From Dyadobacter sp. CY343 (GTDB taxonomy: Bacteria; Bacteroidota; Bacteroidia; Cytophagales; Spirosomataceae), in the NCBI RefSeq assembly GCF_021390335.1, contig NZ_JAJUXK010000004.1, positions 62,001 to 126,000 of the forward strand: a stretch of 64,000 nucleotides of DNA. The letters are read 5' to 3'. A model generated the notes under the pieces. The model ran no database searches. It saw only the letters and a program-made list of their open reading frames with translations, and had not been told where the DNA came from. Both the position numbers and the translations under genes were made by a program. This document shows, piece after piece, positions 16,633 through 24,215 of this stretch (the stretch's first letter is position 1; each line of letters starts with the position of its first letter).

Positions 16633-19600
16633 TTTCCTAAATAATCTCCTGTAATGTTAAATAAATAATGCGTTTTTACACCAGTCCCGAACTCAGGTCT
16701 TACTTGAATGATACCACCATTCGGATTTAATGTTTCAAACCAAGTACGCTTACCTCCTGACGTGGGGTTCCATTCTCGGACCATTCTAAAAGAATTGGCG
16801 TCCCCTCGATTTAAAGTAGCTTGCCCGTAATATCTAAATCTGCCATTAGCTAATTCTCTAAATCCTCCTGCCCCGTATTTTTCAAGCTGTCCTAAATGCT
16901 GACTTAACTTAGCTCCATTTGTTGATAAGCTGGCACTATTACTTACTGTCTTTGCAGCCTCCCTGCCTCCAACCCTCCCCAACCACTGCGCCCGAACCAA
17001 CCCGACAAGCGGCTTAACCAGCCATTCTAACGGCTTCGCAATCGGAATGATCGTGAAGTCAATCGTATGATCACTCTCAATCCCATCCACAACCGGCAAC
17101 TCCTGCCCCGGCTCCCAGCCAGTCGCTTTCATTCTCGCCAGCAGACCAAAAGGCTTGTCCTTCTCAGCCCGTTTCTTCTCCCTGTCCTCCTGCTCCCGCT
17201 GCTCTTGCCGGAACATTTCCTCTGCCGCCTTGCCTTCGAAGTGCCAGCTTTGCATTCCGTCCGGGTCGATGAAGATAAGTGGATTATCGTTGCCGTAGGT
17301 GTACGGGCTAAAACGTCTTGCTGCCTCGCTCATTGGGTCGATTGTGCCCCACCGGCCGACTTCCGGCATGTACATCCGTGCCCCATAATCCAGGTAGCCT
17401 GTGCCAACTTGCCGCTCTTTGCCATTGTACAGGTACCGGCTTGCCCAGTCCTGCACTTTCGGTGCCGCCCCGTCGCGGTTGATGCTCAGCCCGAAAGGGT
17501 AGTAATCCGTCCGTTGCAAGGTGGTGCCTTTTTCATTGAAAACCAGCCTGGTGCTGCCCAAATGGTCTTTTAATGCATAATGAAAAACAGGCTTTCCTGC
17601 CAGTATCGCAGCTTCGCCCGCCGCGAGCTGCACCCGGTATAAGCTGCTTGCATTGCCTGCCTTCCGGTACTCGAAGATCCCAGCATATTGCAGCGTGATC
17701 GTATCGGCGGTGTATTGCAGCTTTCGTCCCGACGCGTCATAATCGTAAGTAAAAGTCTTTGCCCCGATCTTGACGGTTTTGGCAAGGTCCAGCTGGTTGT
17801 AGGTAACGGTTGCATTGCGGCCGCCGTCGGTGGTCATGTTGCCGCTTGCGTCGTAGGCGTAGCTGCTCAGCCCGGCTTTGATGCCCGTGTTACTGGCTGA
17901 GTTGTCGGTCACCGATGTGAGCCGGTTGCCCGAGTAAGTATAAGTCAGCTGGTCCTGGGCTGAGCCGGCCCTGGTGAGCGTTTTCAGGTTTCCGTTTGCA
18001 TCGTAACTGATCGATTGCTCGGTATCGGTATATCCATTAACTCCAACCGAGCTGGTCAGCCGGTTTGCGCCGTCGTAGGTAAAGGTCAGTCCCTTGGCAG
18101 GGAGGTTTTTGTCCTGCCAGTCGGTTTGACTGATGTTACCATTTGTGTAGCTGTTCCCTTTCAGGTAAGCCAGCCCGTAACCGAAGATGGGAAGCTCGGG
18201 GCCGTCGTTTTGCTTTTTGTAGACAGTTTTGGCAGAGGTTTGCCAGCTGCGGATGTTTTGGGTGTAAGTGGTTTTTCTCAAAAAGTAGCTCCCATCTTTC
18301 GAATGCAGCCACTGCGTGTAAACCTGGCCAAGTTGGTTGTACCGCCTTGCGACCGTGTAAGCTTCATGAGAACCAGTTGGCGCGCTTACCGTTTCATGCG
18401 TGCTTAAAAGCCGGTCTGCGTGGTCGTAGGTGTGGGTGGCAACGTGCGTGTTGGTATTGTTGCCACCTAGAATCTGCTCGGTTTTCTGCTCGGCTACTAC
18501 CGGCGCCAGATCGTACAGGTATTGGGTGGATATTCTTTCAATTGCGCTTGCGCCGAGTCCGTATAGCTCGCGGGTTGTTTGCAGGGGCCGGTACTCGGCA
18601 TCATAGTAATTGACAGTAGTCAGCCAGGCGCCAGTGCCTCCTGCTCCGGGAAGTACCCGGGCGCGGGTGCCGGTTGGGTAGCCTTTTACATTGGCGTTAT
18701 TTGCAGGGTAGTAGACTGAACTGTAAGCCAGATTGGCTGCTTTGGAAAAAGCGTAATCATCGTAAAAAGTGATATTTAGAAGATTGGCTTCCGTAGCTGT
18801 TTTCGGCGCTGTTTTGTCCAGGGTATAGCCCGCTATTTGCCCGTTGCTGCGCTCTTCGTGATGAAGTGTTCCTACATCTACCGCTGCTGACCAGTCTGCC
18901 CGGCTTAGGTTCGAGGCGATTTCGCCAGTAGCAATTGGCCGGTTTCTTCCATCATATTTGGTAAAACCCCAAACGCCGCGCGCGGCCTGGCCCGCATCAC
19001 GCGAAAGTGCTGGCCGGTTGAAACGGTCGTAAACCAGCTCGGTCGTACCTGCGCCGGGAATGGTTTTGGAAATGTTCCTGCCACGATCATCATAACTATA
19101 AGTAAATGCCTGCTCAGCAATCGAAGGGTTATCCTGGTAACCAGGCTGTAAAACCGCCCGCAATAGCCCCAGGTCATCGTAAACGTAATAAGTCAAAAGG
19201 GTCTGCTGGGCCGAGGCGACGATCTGCTTGCAAACCATTTGGCCCAGCTTATCGGTAAAGGTATTGGTCACATTCCCAGCCTCGTCGGTTTCATTGATCC
19301 AGGATAAACTCCCTGCTGCGTAGTGGCCGGCCTGCGATAATGTATTATTGGTTAGGTCGAAATCGTAGCGTTTGACCTGATTGGCTGCATTGACCTTGTG
19401 TTTGGTGACCGAAGCCGAGCTTTTGTTGTCAGGCGCCTGCTGGCCGGTAACCCTGCCGAGCGGGGATTTTTCGTAGAAGGTCTGCTGGTAGGGTTTGCCC
19501 AAATCCGAAGCATCCAGCCCAGCCGGTGCCGATTGATAAAATCCTGCCGCCGCATTCGCCGCATTTGGCTGGAAAGCGCCGCTGCCAGCTGCCGGGTAAG

Positions 19601-19871
19601 GCAAATGCTGTTTAGAAAGCCGCCCCAAAACATCGTAGCTGGAAGCGCCGACCAGATCCGAACCTGACGGGCTCTGGCCCACTTCCACAGTCTGGGTTGG
19701 CCTGCCCAGCCCGTCGAAGTACTGGACCTGGGTCGATACTTTGCTCACATCGCCCGCCGCCGCGCCGGTTTGTTTGTAGGTGCGCGTCAGGATGTAATTT
19801 TGGCTGCTGGTGGGCTGGGCGGAAAGCTGATTTACCCAAAAGAGAACAAAAAGCAGTAATAGTTTCTTCAT
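16626..19871 (-). CDS. RHS-repeat protein with C-terminal toxin-like domain
   Basis: A 1081-residue secreted protein with a signal peptide (M-K-K-L-L-L-L-F ... L-S-A-Q). The N-terminal region (Y-I-L-T-R-T-Y-K, V-Q-Y-F-D-G-L-G-R-P-T-Q) is the DUF6443-like start common in Bacteroidota RHS proteins. It is followed by numerous YD repeats (Y-D-x-x-G-R/N) and the core terminus R-Y-L-Y-N-G-K-E-R to F-I-D-P-D-G-M near residue 873. A linker (W-H-F-E-G-K-A-A-E-E-M-F) leads into a variable C-terminus from about 965 with R-E-W-N-P-T-S-G-G-K-R-T-W-F-E-T-L and V-K-T-H-Y-L-F. That tail resembles endings of polymorphic toxins, but I cannot name the enzymatic class. The core forms a shell that carries the toxin in known RHS proteins. 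No VgrG, PAAR or TcB partner is near; export may use T9SS or another route. Confidence 0.88.
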   Translation of the reverse strand: MKKLLLLFVLFWVNQLSAQPTSSQNYILTRTYKQTGAAAGDVSKVSTQVQYFDGLGRPTQTVEVGQSPSGSDLVGASSYDVLGRLSKQHLPYPAAGSGAFQPNAANAAAGFYQSAPAGLDASDLGKPYQQTFYEKSPLGRVTGQQAPDNKSSASVTKHKVNAANQVKRYDFDLTNNTLSQAGHYAAGSLSWINETDEAGNVTNTFTDKLGQMVCKQIVASAQQTLLTYYVYDDLGLLRAVLQPGYQDNPSIAEQAFTYSYDDRGRNISKTIPGAGTTELVYDRFNRPALSRDAGQAARGVWGFTKYDGRNRPIATGEIASNLSRADWSAAVDVGTLHHEERSNGQIAGYTLDKTAPKTATEANLLNITFYDDYAFSKAANLAYSSVYYPANNANVKGYPTGTRARVLPGAGGTGAWLTTVNYYDAEYRPLQTTRELYGLGASAIERISTQYLYDLAPVVAEQKTEQILGGNNTNTHVATHTYDHADRLLSTHETVSAPTGSHEAYTVARRYNQLGQVYTQWLHSKDGSYFLRKTTYTQNIRSWQTSAKTVYKKQNDGPELPIFGYGLAYLKGNSYTNGNISQTDWQDKNLPAKGLTFTYDGANRLTSSVGVNGYTDTEQSISYDANGNLKTLTRAGSAQDQLTYTYSGNRLTSVTDNSASNTGIKAGLSSYAYDASGNMTTDGGRNATVTYNQLDLAKTVKIGAKTFTYDYDASGRKLQYTADTITLQYAGIFEYRKAGNASSLYRVQLAAGEAAILAGKPVFHYALKDHLGSTRLVFNEKGTTLQRTDYYPFGLSINRDGAAPKVQDWASRYLYNGKERQVGTGYLDYGARMYMPEVGRWGTIDPMSEAARRFSPYTYGNDNPLIFIDPDGMQSWHFEGKAAEEMFRQEQREQEDREKKRAEKDKPFGLLARMKATGWEPGQELPVVDGIESDHTIDFTIIPIAKPLEWLVKPLVGLVRAQWLGRVGGREAAKTVSNSASLSTNGAKLSQHLGQLEKYGAGGFRELANGRFRYYGQATLNRGDANSFRMVREWNPTSGGKRTWFETLNPNGGIIQVRPEFGTGVKTHYLFNITGDYLGKW

Positions 19872-19950
19872 CAGAAAACTGGCTAAACAAGTTGAATTTT
19901 TGTTTAGACGTCAGTCTTTCAATTTGGTCACATTTTTACAGCTCTTTTAT

Positions 19951-19983
19951 AAAACAAAACAGGCTGCCTTTCCAGACAGCCTG
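19951..19983 (-). terminator. Intrinsic terminator after the ferritin-like operon
   Basis: A 7-bp G+C-rich stem (19960-19966 with 19977-19983) is followed on the minus strand by TTTTGTTTT (complement of 19951-19959). It lies 39 bp past the stop of the gene ending at 20022 and before the RHS gene. Confidence 0.75.
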
Positions 19984-20021
19984 CTTACTTCACAAACCAA
20001 CTCCACAATCATTAAGTACGA

Positions 20022-20849
20022 TTACATTTTAATAAAAGGTATCGCGATAGCAAGCGTTTCATCCTTGGTCAGGATTTCATCGAATGCTTCTGTTGCCGCT
20101 TTGTATCTCAATGAACCTGTATCAGGGATACCAGCCAGGTCAAGATCCAATAGATTTACACCACCCTGAACGATTGTTGCTTCGCTGTTCGATCCTTTGT
20201 AAACCGGTGCAGGAGATCCTTCATCCAATGTGATCCACGATTTGATGGATTTGCTGTTTCTGATCTTAGCCAGGATTTTTCTTGAAATAGATGCGTGACG
20301 GGCTTCAACTGAATGTACCTGCAATGCATATTCCAGAATCTGTGGATCTTTGATCAAAGTACCAGCCTGTCCTTTGTATGCGCGAACACCAGTGTCTTCG
20401 AATGCATGTGAAAGGAATACGAAAGTATCGAAATCAGTAAATGCTTTGTAAGTTCCGCCTACTGTGAAATCGAAAGTAGGTTTATCTCTGAAGGGAGGTG
20501 TAACACCCAAAGCCGCTTCAAGGAATTTTACGTGAGCAAGCTCATGTTTCTCGATCTGCGCGAACACAGGCTTGTACATATCAGGGATAAGTCCAGCGGT
20601 CTTGTTACCTATATTGTAAAATTCGTTTTCCAGATATTCAAGTGTCAAAGCAAATTTAAGCACATCAACCGCTTCCGAAGATTGCGCGTAAGCTTTGTTC
20701 ATTGAACCTGCGATGATAGCAGGAGCAGCAGCAGCAGCCACTTTGGTGCTGATTTTATTTAAAAAGAAACGGCGCGAAGTATATTCGATACGCTCGATCG
20801 CGTCGCCATCAAATTTTTGAAATTGGTCAAGTATATTAAGTAAGTTCAT
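20022..20849 (-). CDS. Ferritin-like domain protein, exported (Tat-like signal)
   Basis: A 275-residue protein. The N-terminus has a short leader, then S-R-R-F-F-L-N-K and a hydrophobic Ala-rich stretch ending A-Y-A-Q, which fits a twin-arginine-type export signal. The rest matches the Ferritin_2 fold: helix F-A-L-T-L-E-Y-L-E-N-E-F-Y, helix I-E-K-H-E-L-A-H-V-K-F-L-E with E-x-x-H, helix F-E-D-T-G-V-R-A-Y and V-H-S-V-E-A-R-H-A-S. These provide the E/H ligands of a possible di-iron centre. It is the second gene of a pair, 27 bp after a paralogue. Role is probably periplasmic iron binding or stress protection; enzymatic activity is unproven. Confidence 0.82.
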   Translation of the reverse strand: MNLLNILDQFQKFDGDAIERIEYTSRRFFLNKISTKVAAAAAPAIIAGSMNKAYAQSSEAVDVLKFALTLEYLENEFYNIGNKTAGLIPDMYKPVFAQIEKHELAHVKFLEAALGVTPPFRDKPTFDFTVGGTYKAFTDFDTFVFLSHAFEDTGVRAYKGQAGTLIKDPQILEYALQVHSVEARHASISRKILAKIRNSKSIKSWITLDEGSPAPVYKGSNSEATIVQGGVNLLDLDLAGIPDTGSLRYKAATEAFDEILTKDETLAIAIPFIKM

Positions 20850-20876
20850 TTTGATCCGATGTTTTTATGTTATTAA

Positions 20877-21572
20877 TTATGAAGGCAAGCCGCTTCCGCT
20901 GATTTTGTTTACAACGAATGGCTGAACTGCAGGAAGAATAACGCCTGGCTTAACAGCTTTGTCGAAACCGTTTACGGTATCAACCACATCGTCTCCAGCG
21001 AAATCCATAGAATTAGGGTTCAGCAAATCACGGATTGCAGCAGCGTGACGCGCTTCCACTGAAACGATCTTGCCGGCAATAAGCAGGTAATTAACATCTT
21101 TGATCAGATTTCCAGCGCCATTGTAAGCTTGTACGCCTGTATCTTCAAATAATTTTGCAGCACCCAAAACACTGCCGCGGCTTGAAAAATCAATTCCTCC
21201 GAAATTTGGGGTAAGACCTTTGATCGCAGCAGCACCTAATGCAGCTTTGAAAAACTGACGGTGAATGATCTCGTGGTACATAATATCAGTAAGGATAGTT
21301 TTTTCCTCTTCCGACATTCCTGCATAAGGAGTCATGATCACTTGTGTGTAGAAAGCAGCTTCAAGCTGTTCCAGTGCATAAGCATAATTCAGGATACCAA
21401 TGTCGCCAACACCAAGGTCAACCACCTCTTCACCCGGTATATTATGATCGTCAAGTGTACATCCCATGATGAAGGCACCCGTTGTAGCAGCGACTCCCGC
21501 TGATCTCAGAAAATAGCGCCGATTAACTTTTTCAAGCATAGGGCCAGCATTTTTTAGTAAGTTGTTTTCCAT
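20877..21572 (-). CDS. Ferritin-like domain lipoprotein (Tat-like signal)
   Basis: A 231-residue paralogue of the following gene. The start has N-R-R-Y-F-L-R-S-A-G-V-A-A-T-T-G-A-F-I-M-G-C, a twin-arginine-like signal that ends in a lipobox (I-M-G-C), so the protein is probably exported folded and lipidated. Ferritin_2 helices are visible: Y-A-Y-A-L-E-Q-L-E-A-A-F-Y, I-M-Y-H-E-I-I-H-R-Q-F-F with E-x-x-H, F-E-D-T-G-V-Q-A-Y and V-S-V-E-A-R-H-A-A. Export already folded fits a metalloprotein loaded in the cytosol. It is the first gene of a two-gene operon ending at the terminator near 19960. Confidence 0.82.
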   Translation of the reverse strand: MENNLLKNAGPMLEKVNRRYFLRSAGVAATTGAFIMGCTLDDHNIPGEEVVDLGVGDIGILNYAYALEQLEAAFYTQVIMTPYAGMSEEEKTILTDIMYHEIIHRQFFKAALGAAAIKGLTPNFGGIDFSSRGSVLGAAKLFEDTGVQAYNGAGNLIKDVNYLLIAGKIVSVEARHAAAIRDLLNPNSMDFAGDDVVDTVNGFDKAVKPGVILPAVQPFVVNKISGSGLPS

Positions 21573-21897
21573 TACGGCAAATCCGGTTTTGTTGAGAGAT
21601 TATTCAATTTACCACACCTACGAACCACCGCCATAAAAAGATCAAAAAGAATTGCAAGTTTCTTAGAGCTTTTAAGAATAAAATTTTTGACTTAATACAA
21701 AACACAGAATTTAATTCTATAACGCTCATAATCATATAACTATACCAATACCAAAAATTGACTTGAACCCGGAAATAATTTGTAATTTCTTTATCAAAAA
21801 TATAATTCAGTGCTGATCCTTTTCACATCCTTTTTTTTCTAAATTTGGAAGAACCAGGTGACTGGATTCAATAATTATTAACCTTATTTATTAGACT
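21573..21897. other. Intergenic region, 325 bp, divergent promoters
   Basis: An A+T-rich region between the divergent ferritin-like operon and the small secreted-protein gene. It must carry the promoters of both. The only box I can name is the -7 match at 21840-21847; no gene, RNA or repeat is recognised. Confidence 0.5.
21840..21847 (+). promoter_or_regulatory. Candidate -7 box for the gene at 21898
   Basis: TAAATTTG fits TAnnTTTG and lies 50 bp before the ATG. No clear TTTG is present at -33, where the sequence is T/C-rich. Confidence 0.35.
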
Positions 21898-22260
21898 ATG
21901 AAAATGAAATACCTCTTACTCGTCATGCTTTTCACCAGCGCAGCTTTTGCGGTAGCCCGCAACGTGGCCGACAAGCTGGCCGGTACCTGGAACTACACAG
22001 TTTCGAATGTTCCGCCGGAGTATGAAAAAGGATCCATGACATTTGAAGAAAAGGGCGGCAAAATGGTAGGTTACCTGGGCGAAACAGACCGGGCCGAAAT
22101 GAAAGAACTCGCTGTTACTGACAATAAAGTAACCTTCAAAGTGGATTTCCAGGGCGGGATGATCAGTCTTAATATGGTACAGAAAGGCGATTCACTAATG
22201 GGAATGGTTGTTACAAACGACGGAGAATTTCCTATCGCGGCTGTGAGAGCTGCCAAATAA
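21898..22260 (+). CDS. Small secreted protein, lipocalin-like, unknown function
   Basis: A 120-residue protein with a signal peptide ending near A-V-A-R (residues 1-20). The mature part begins L-A-G-T-W-N-Y-T-V and alternates short beta strands: G-S-M-T-F-E-E-K-G-G-K-M-V-G-Y-L, V-T-F-K-V-D-F, and M-V-Q-K-G-D-S-L-M-G-M-V. The G-T-W opening and the strand pattern resemble small lipocalin-like or outer-membrane-associated barrels of Bacteroidota. An M-K-M-K start with a second methionine leaves a two-codon uncertainty. No function can be given. Confidence 0.75.
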   Translation: MKMKYLLLVMLFTSAAFAVARNVADKLAGTWNYTVSNVPPEYEKGSMTFEEKGGKMVGYLGETDRAEMKELAVTDNKVTFKVDFQGGMISLNMVQKGDSLMGMVVTNDGEFPIAAVRAAK

Positions 22261-22267
22261 AAAATGC

Positions 22268-22306
22268 AAAAGCCTCCGGGGATATATTTTCCGCGGAGGC
22301 TTTTTT
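22268..22306. terminator. Bidirectional intrinsic terminator
   Basis: The stem AAAAGCCTCCG / CGGAGGCTTTT (22268-22278 with 22294-22304) is followed by a T-run to 22306. It lies between the convergent genes ending at 22260 and 22319 and suits both. Confidence 0.88.
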
Positions 22307-22318
22307 GTGCCCTTATTA

Positions 22319-23086
22319 TTAGCTTTCCAGCCAGGCTTTGAACGCGGGCGCTTTTTCCCGGCTCACGATCACTTCTTGCGGCATCTGCGGCCGCAGTTCT
22401 ATTTTCAGTTTCCCGTTAAAATAGGTATGTATCTTATTGATAGCGTCAATCCGCGCGATGAACTGCCTGTTTAGCCGGAAAAAGCTCAGCGGGTCAACCA
22501 GCGCTTCCAGCTCCTCCAGCTTGTAATCCACCAAGTACTGCCGCCCGTCGTTCGCCACCAGGCAGGACATTTCATTGGCCGTGTAAAAATAAGCGACCAG
22601 CTCCTGGTTCACCGGTATCAGCTGCTCTCCGTTCTTTACCAGAAACCGCGTTTTGTAAGGTTTTTTACTAAAATTCAGACTATCCAGGAGCGTTTCCACT
22701 TTTCTCGCATAAGCTTTGGGCGAAAAATCCTCCCTGATCACCTCATATTTCCGGATCGCCTCCGCCAACTCCGGCGCCTTGATCGGTTTCAGGAGATAGT
22801 CAATGCTTTTGACCCGAAATGCCTTGATCGCATATTCATCATAGGAAGTAGTAAAAATGATCGGGCTATGGGCGGGATATTCTTCGAAGACCTGAAAACT
22901 TAGACCGTCGGAAAGCTGGATATCCGAAAATATCAGGTCGACCGGCTCTTCTTTTGCAAACCATTTTAATGCAGACTCTACACTATCCAGCACCGCAGCT
23001 ACTTCGATTTTAGGGTGAAGTTTGCGGATCAGTTTTTCCAGCCGCTCTGCCGCCGGGTATTCGTCTTCAATGATCAGAATTTTCAT
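22319..23086 (-). CDS. LytTR-family response regulator (partner of the kinase at 23118)
   Basis: A 255-residue protein from the ATG at 23086; the longer frame adds 16 residues that would overlap the kinase gene and precede the receiver domain. It begins M-K-I-L-I-I-E-D-E-Y, with phospho-acceptor D55 (I-F-S-D-I-Q-L) and the conserved lysine in L-L-K-P-I-K-A-P. The C-terminal LytTR domain contains F-F-R-L-N-R-Q-F-I and I-H-T-Y-F-N-G-K-L-K, ending with V-S-R-E-K-A-P-A-F-K-A-W-L. It lies 31 bp downstream of the kinase gene, so the two are one transcript and a cognate pair. Confidence 0.93.
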   Translation of the reverse strand: MKILIIEDEYPAAERLEKLIRKLHPKIEVAAVLDSVESALKWFAKEEPVDLIFSDIQLSDGLSFQVFEEYPAHSPIIFTTSYDEYAIKAFRVKSIDYLLKPIKAPELAEAIRKYEVIREDFSPKAYARKVETLLDSLNFSKKPYKTRFLVKNGEQLIPVNQELVAYFYTANEMSCLVANDGRQYLVDYKLEELEALVDPLSFFRLNRQFIARIDAINKIHTYFNGKLKIELRPQMPQEVIVSREKAPAFKAWLES

Positions 23087-23117
23087 GGCTAAAATCAAAT
23101 GTGTTTCATTTTCTGCA

Positions 23118-24143
23118 TTAAACCACTTGTCCAAGCAGCGGGATCTTCACTGTAAAGAGTTCGTTCTTTCTGATAATCTCCACCTGCCTTTCACTGAGCA
23201 GACTGTACCGGTTAATAATATTCTGCAACCCCACGCGCGTCGATTTTTCCAGGATCGTCTTTTCCGAAATGTTGTTTTCAATTACCAGATAATCGTCGCG
23301 CTCGTCGCTGATCGTGATCGTCAAAGGATGCTTGCGCGATGCTACATTGTGCTTGATTGCATTCTCGATCAGCATCTGCAAACTGAGCGGGGTAACGTGC
23401 TGTTTCATCGTACCGGCCGACAGCTGCTTGGTAACCTGCAAATTATCCCGGAATCGAATTTTGTTCAAATACACGTAAGCATCGACAAAAGCGATCTCCT
23501 CCTCTACCGTCACGGTATTCTTGCTGCGGCTGACGAGCACGTACCGGTACACGTCCGAAAGTCGTTCGAGGTAATCCTGCGCATCGGTATTCTCATCGTC
23601 GATCAGCGCGGCCAGGGTATTCATACTATTGAACAGAAAATGCGGATCGAGCTGATTTTTAAGCACTTCCAGCTGCGATTGCACGCCCTCCCGCATGAGT
23701 GACTCGGTTTTACGCACATTCATTTTCCAGGATTCAAAGAAGTATACTGATTCGTAGATCAGATAAACGATGATCGTGGGCACTATGCTGATCCGGAAAG
23801 TGATCAGGAATGCGTTATGCTTAAAATAAGGTTTGCAAATCGTTTCGTTCAGTATAATGCTAATGATCAGAACATATAGCAGACCCAGCGCCGACTCATA
23901 CAGGACGCGGCGGGTAGTCTGGTTGTGATCCGGAAACTTTTGCCACATCCGCATGATGATGGCGCGATTACCTTCCCAGAGTATGAGTGTAATGAATGTA
24001 GAAAACAATACGCTGATACCGAAGTCCGCGCTCAGTTTCATGAACCCGTCAAAATTGATCATCATCGGTATCAGTATTCCTCCCAGGGGGATACCGATCA
24101 GTCGCATTTTGCGGTCGTCAAATTTGTAGGGTGGTTCCTTCAT
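23118..24143 (-). CDS. LytS-like sensor histidine kinase
   Basis: A 341-residue membrane kinase. Four hydrophobic segments precede the catalytic part (around residues 15-30, 42-56, 85-98 and 112-135). The His_kinase domain starts at K-N-Q-L-D-P-H168-F-L-F-N-S, where H168 is the phosphorylated residue. The C-terminal ATPase domain has the N box L-I-E-N-A-I-K-H-N and T-R-V-G-L-Q-N-I-I-N-R-Y. There is no periplasmic sensing domain of note, so the signal probably acts within the membrane or through a partner. It follows the TonB receptor gene by 72 bp on the same strand, which may put receptor, kinase and regulator in one operon. Confidence 0.92.
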   Translation of the reverse strand: MKEPPYKFDDRKMRLIGIPLGGILIPMMINFDGFMKLSADFGISVLFSTFITLILWEGNRAIIMRMWQKFPDHNQTTRRVLYESALGLLYVLIISIILNETICKPYFKHNAFLITFRISIVPTIIVYLIYESVYFFESWKMNVRKTESLMREGVQSQLEVLKNQLDPHFLFNSMNTLAALIDDENTDAQDYLERLSDVYRYVLVSRSKNTVTVEEEIAFVDAYVYLNKIRFRDNLQVTKQLSAGTMKQHVTPLSLQMLIENAIKHNVASRKHPLTITISDERDDYLVIENNISEKTILEKSTRVGLQNIINRYSLLSERQVEIIRKNELFTVKIPLLGQVV

Positions 24144-24215
24144 TTAAATTATTCTGAGGCAATATGAAAATGATCCTTCGGCACATGAAATTAAGTTAAT
24201 ACCCGCAATACCCGA

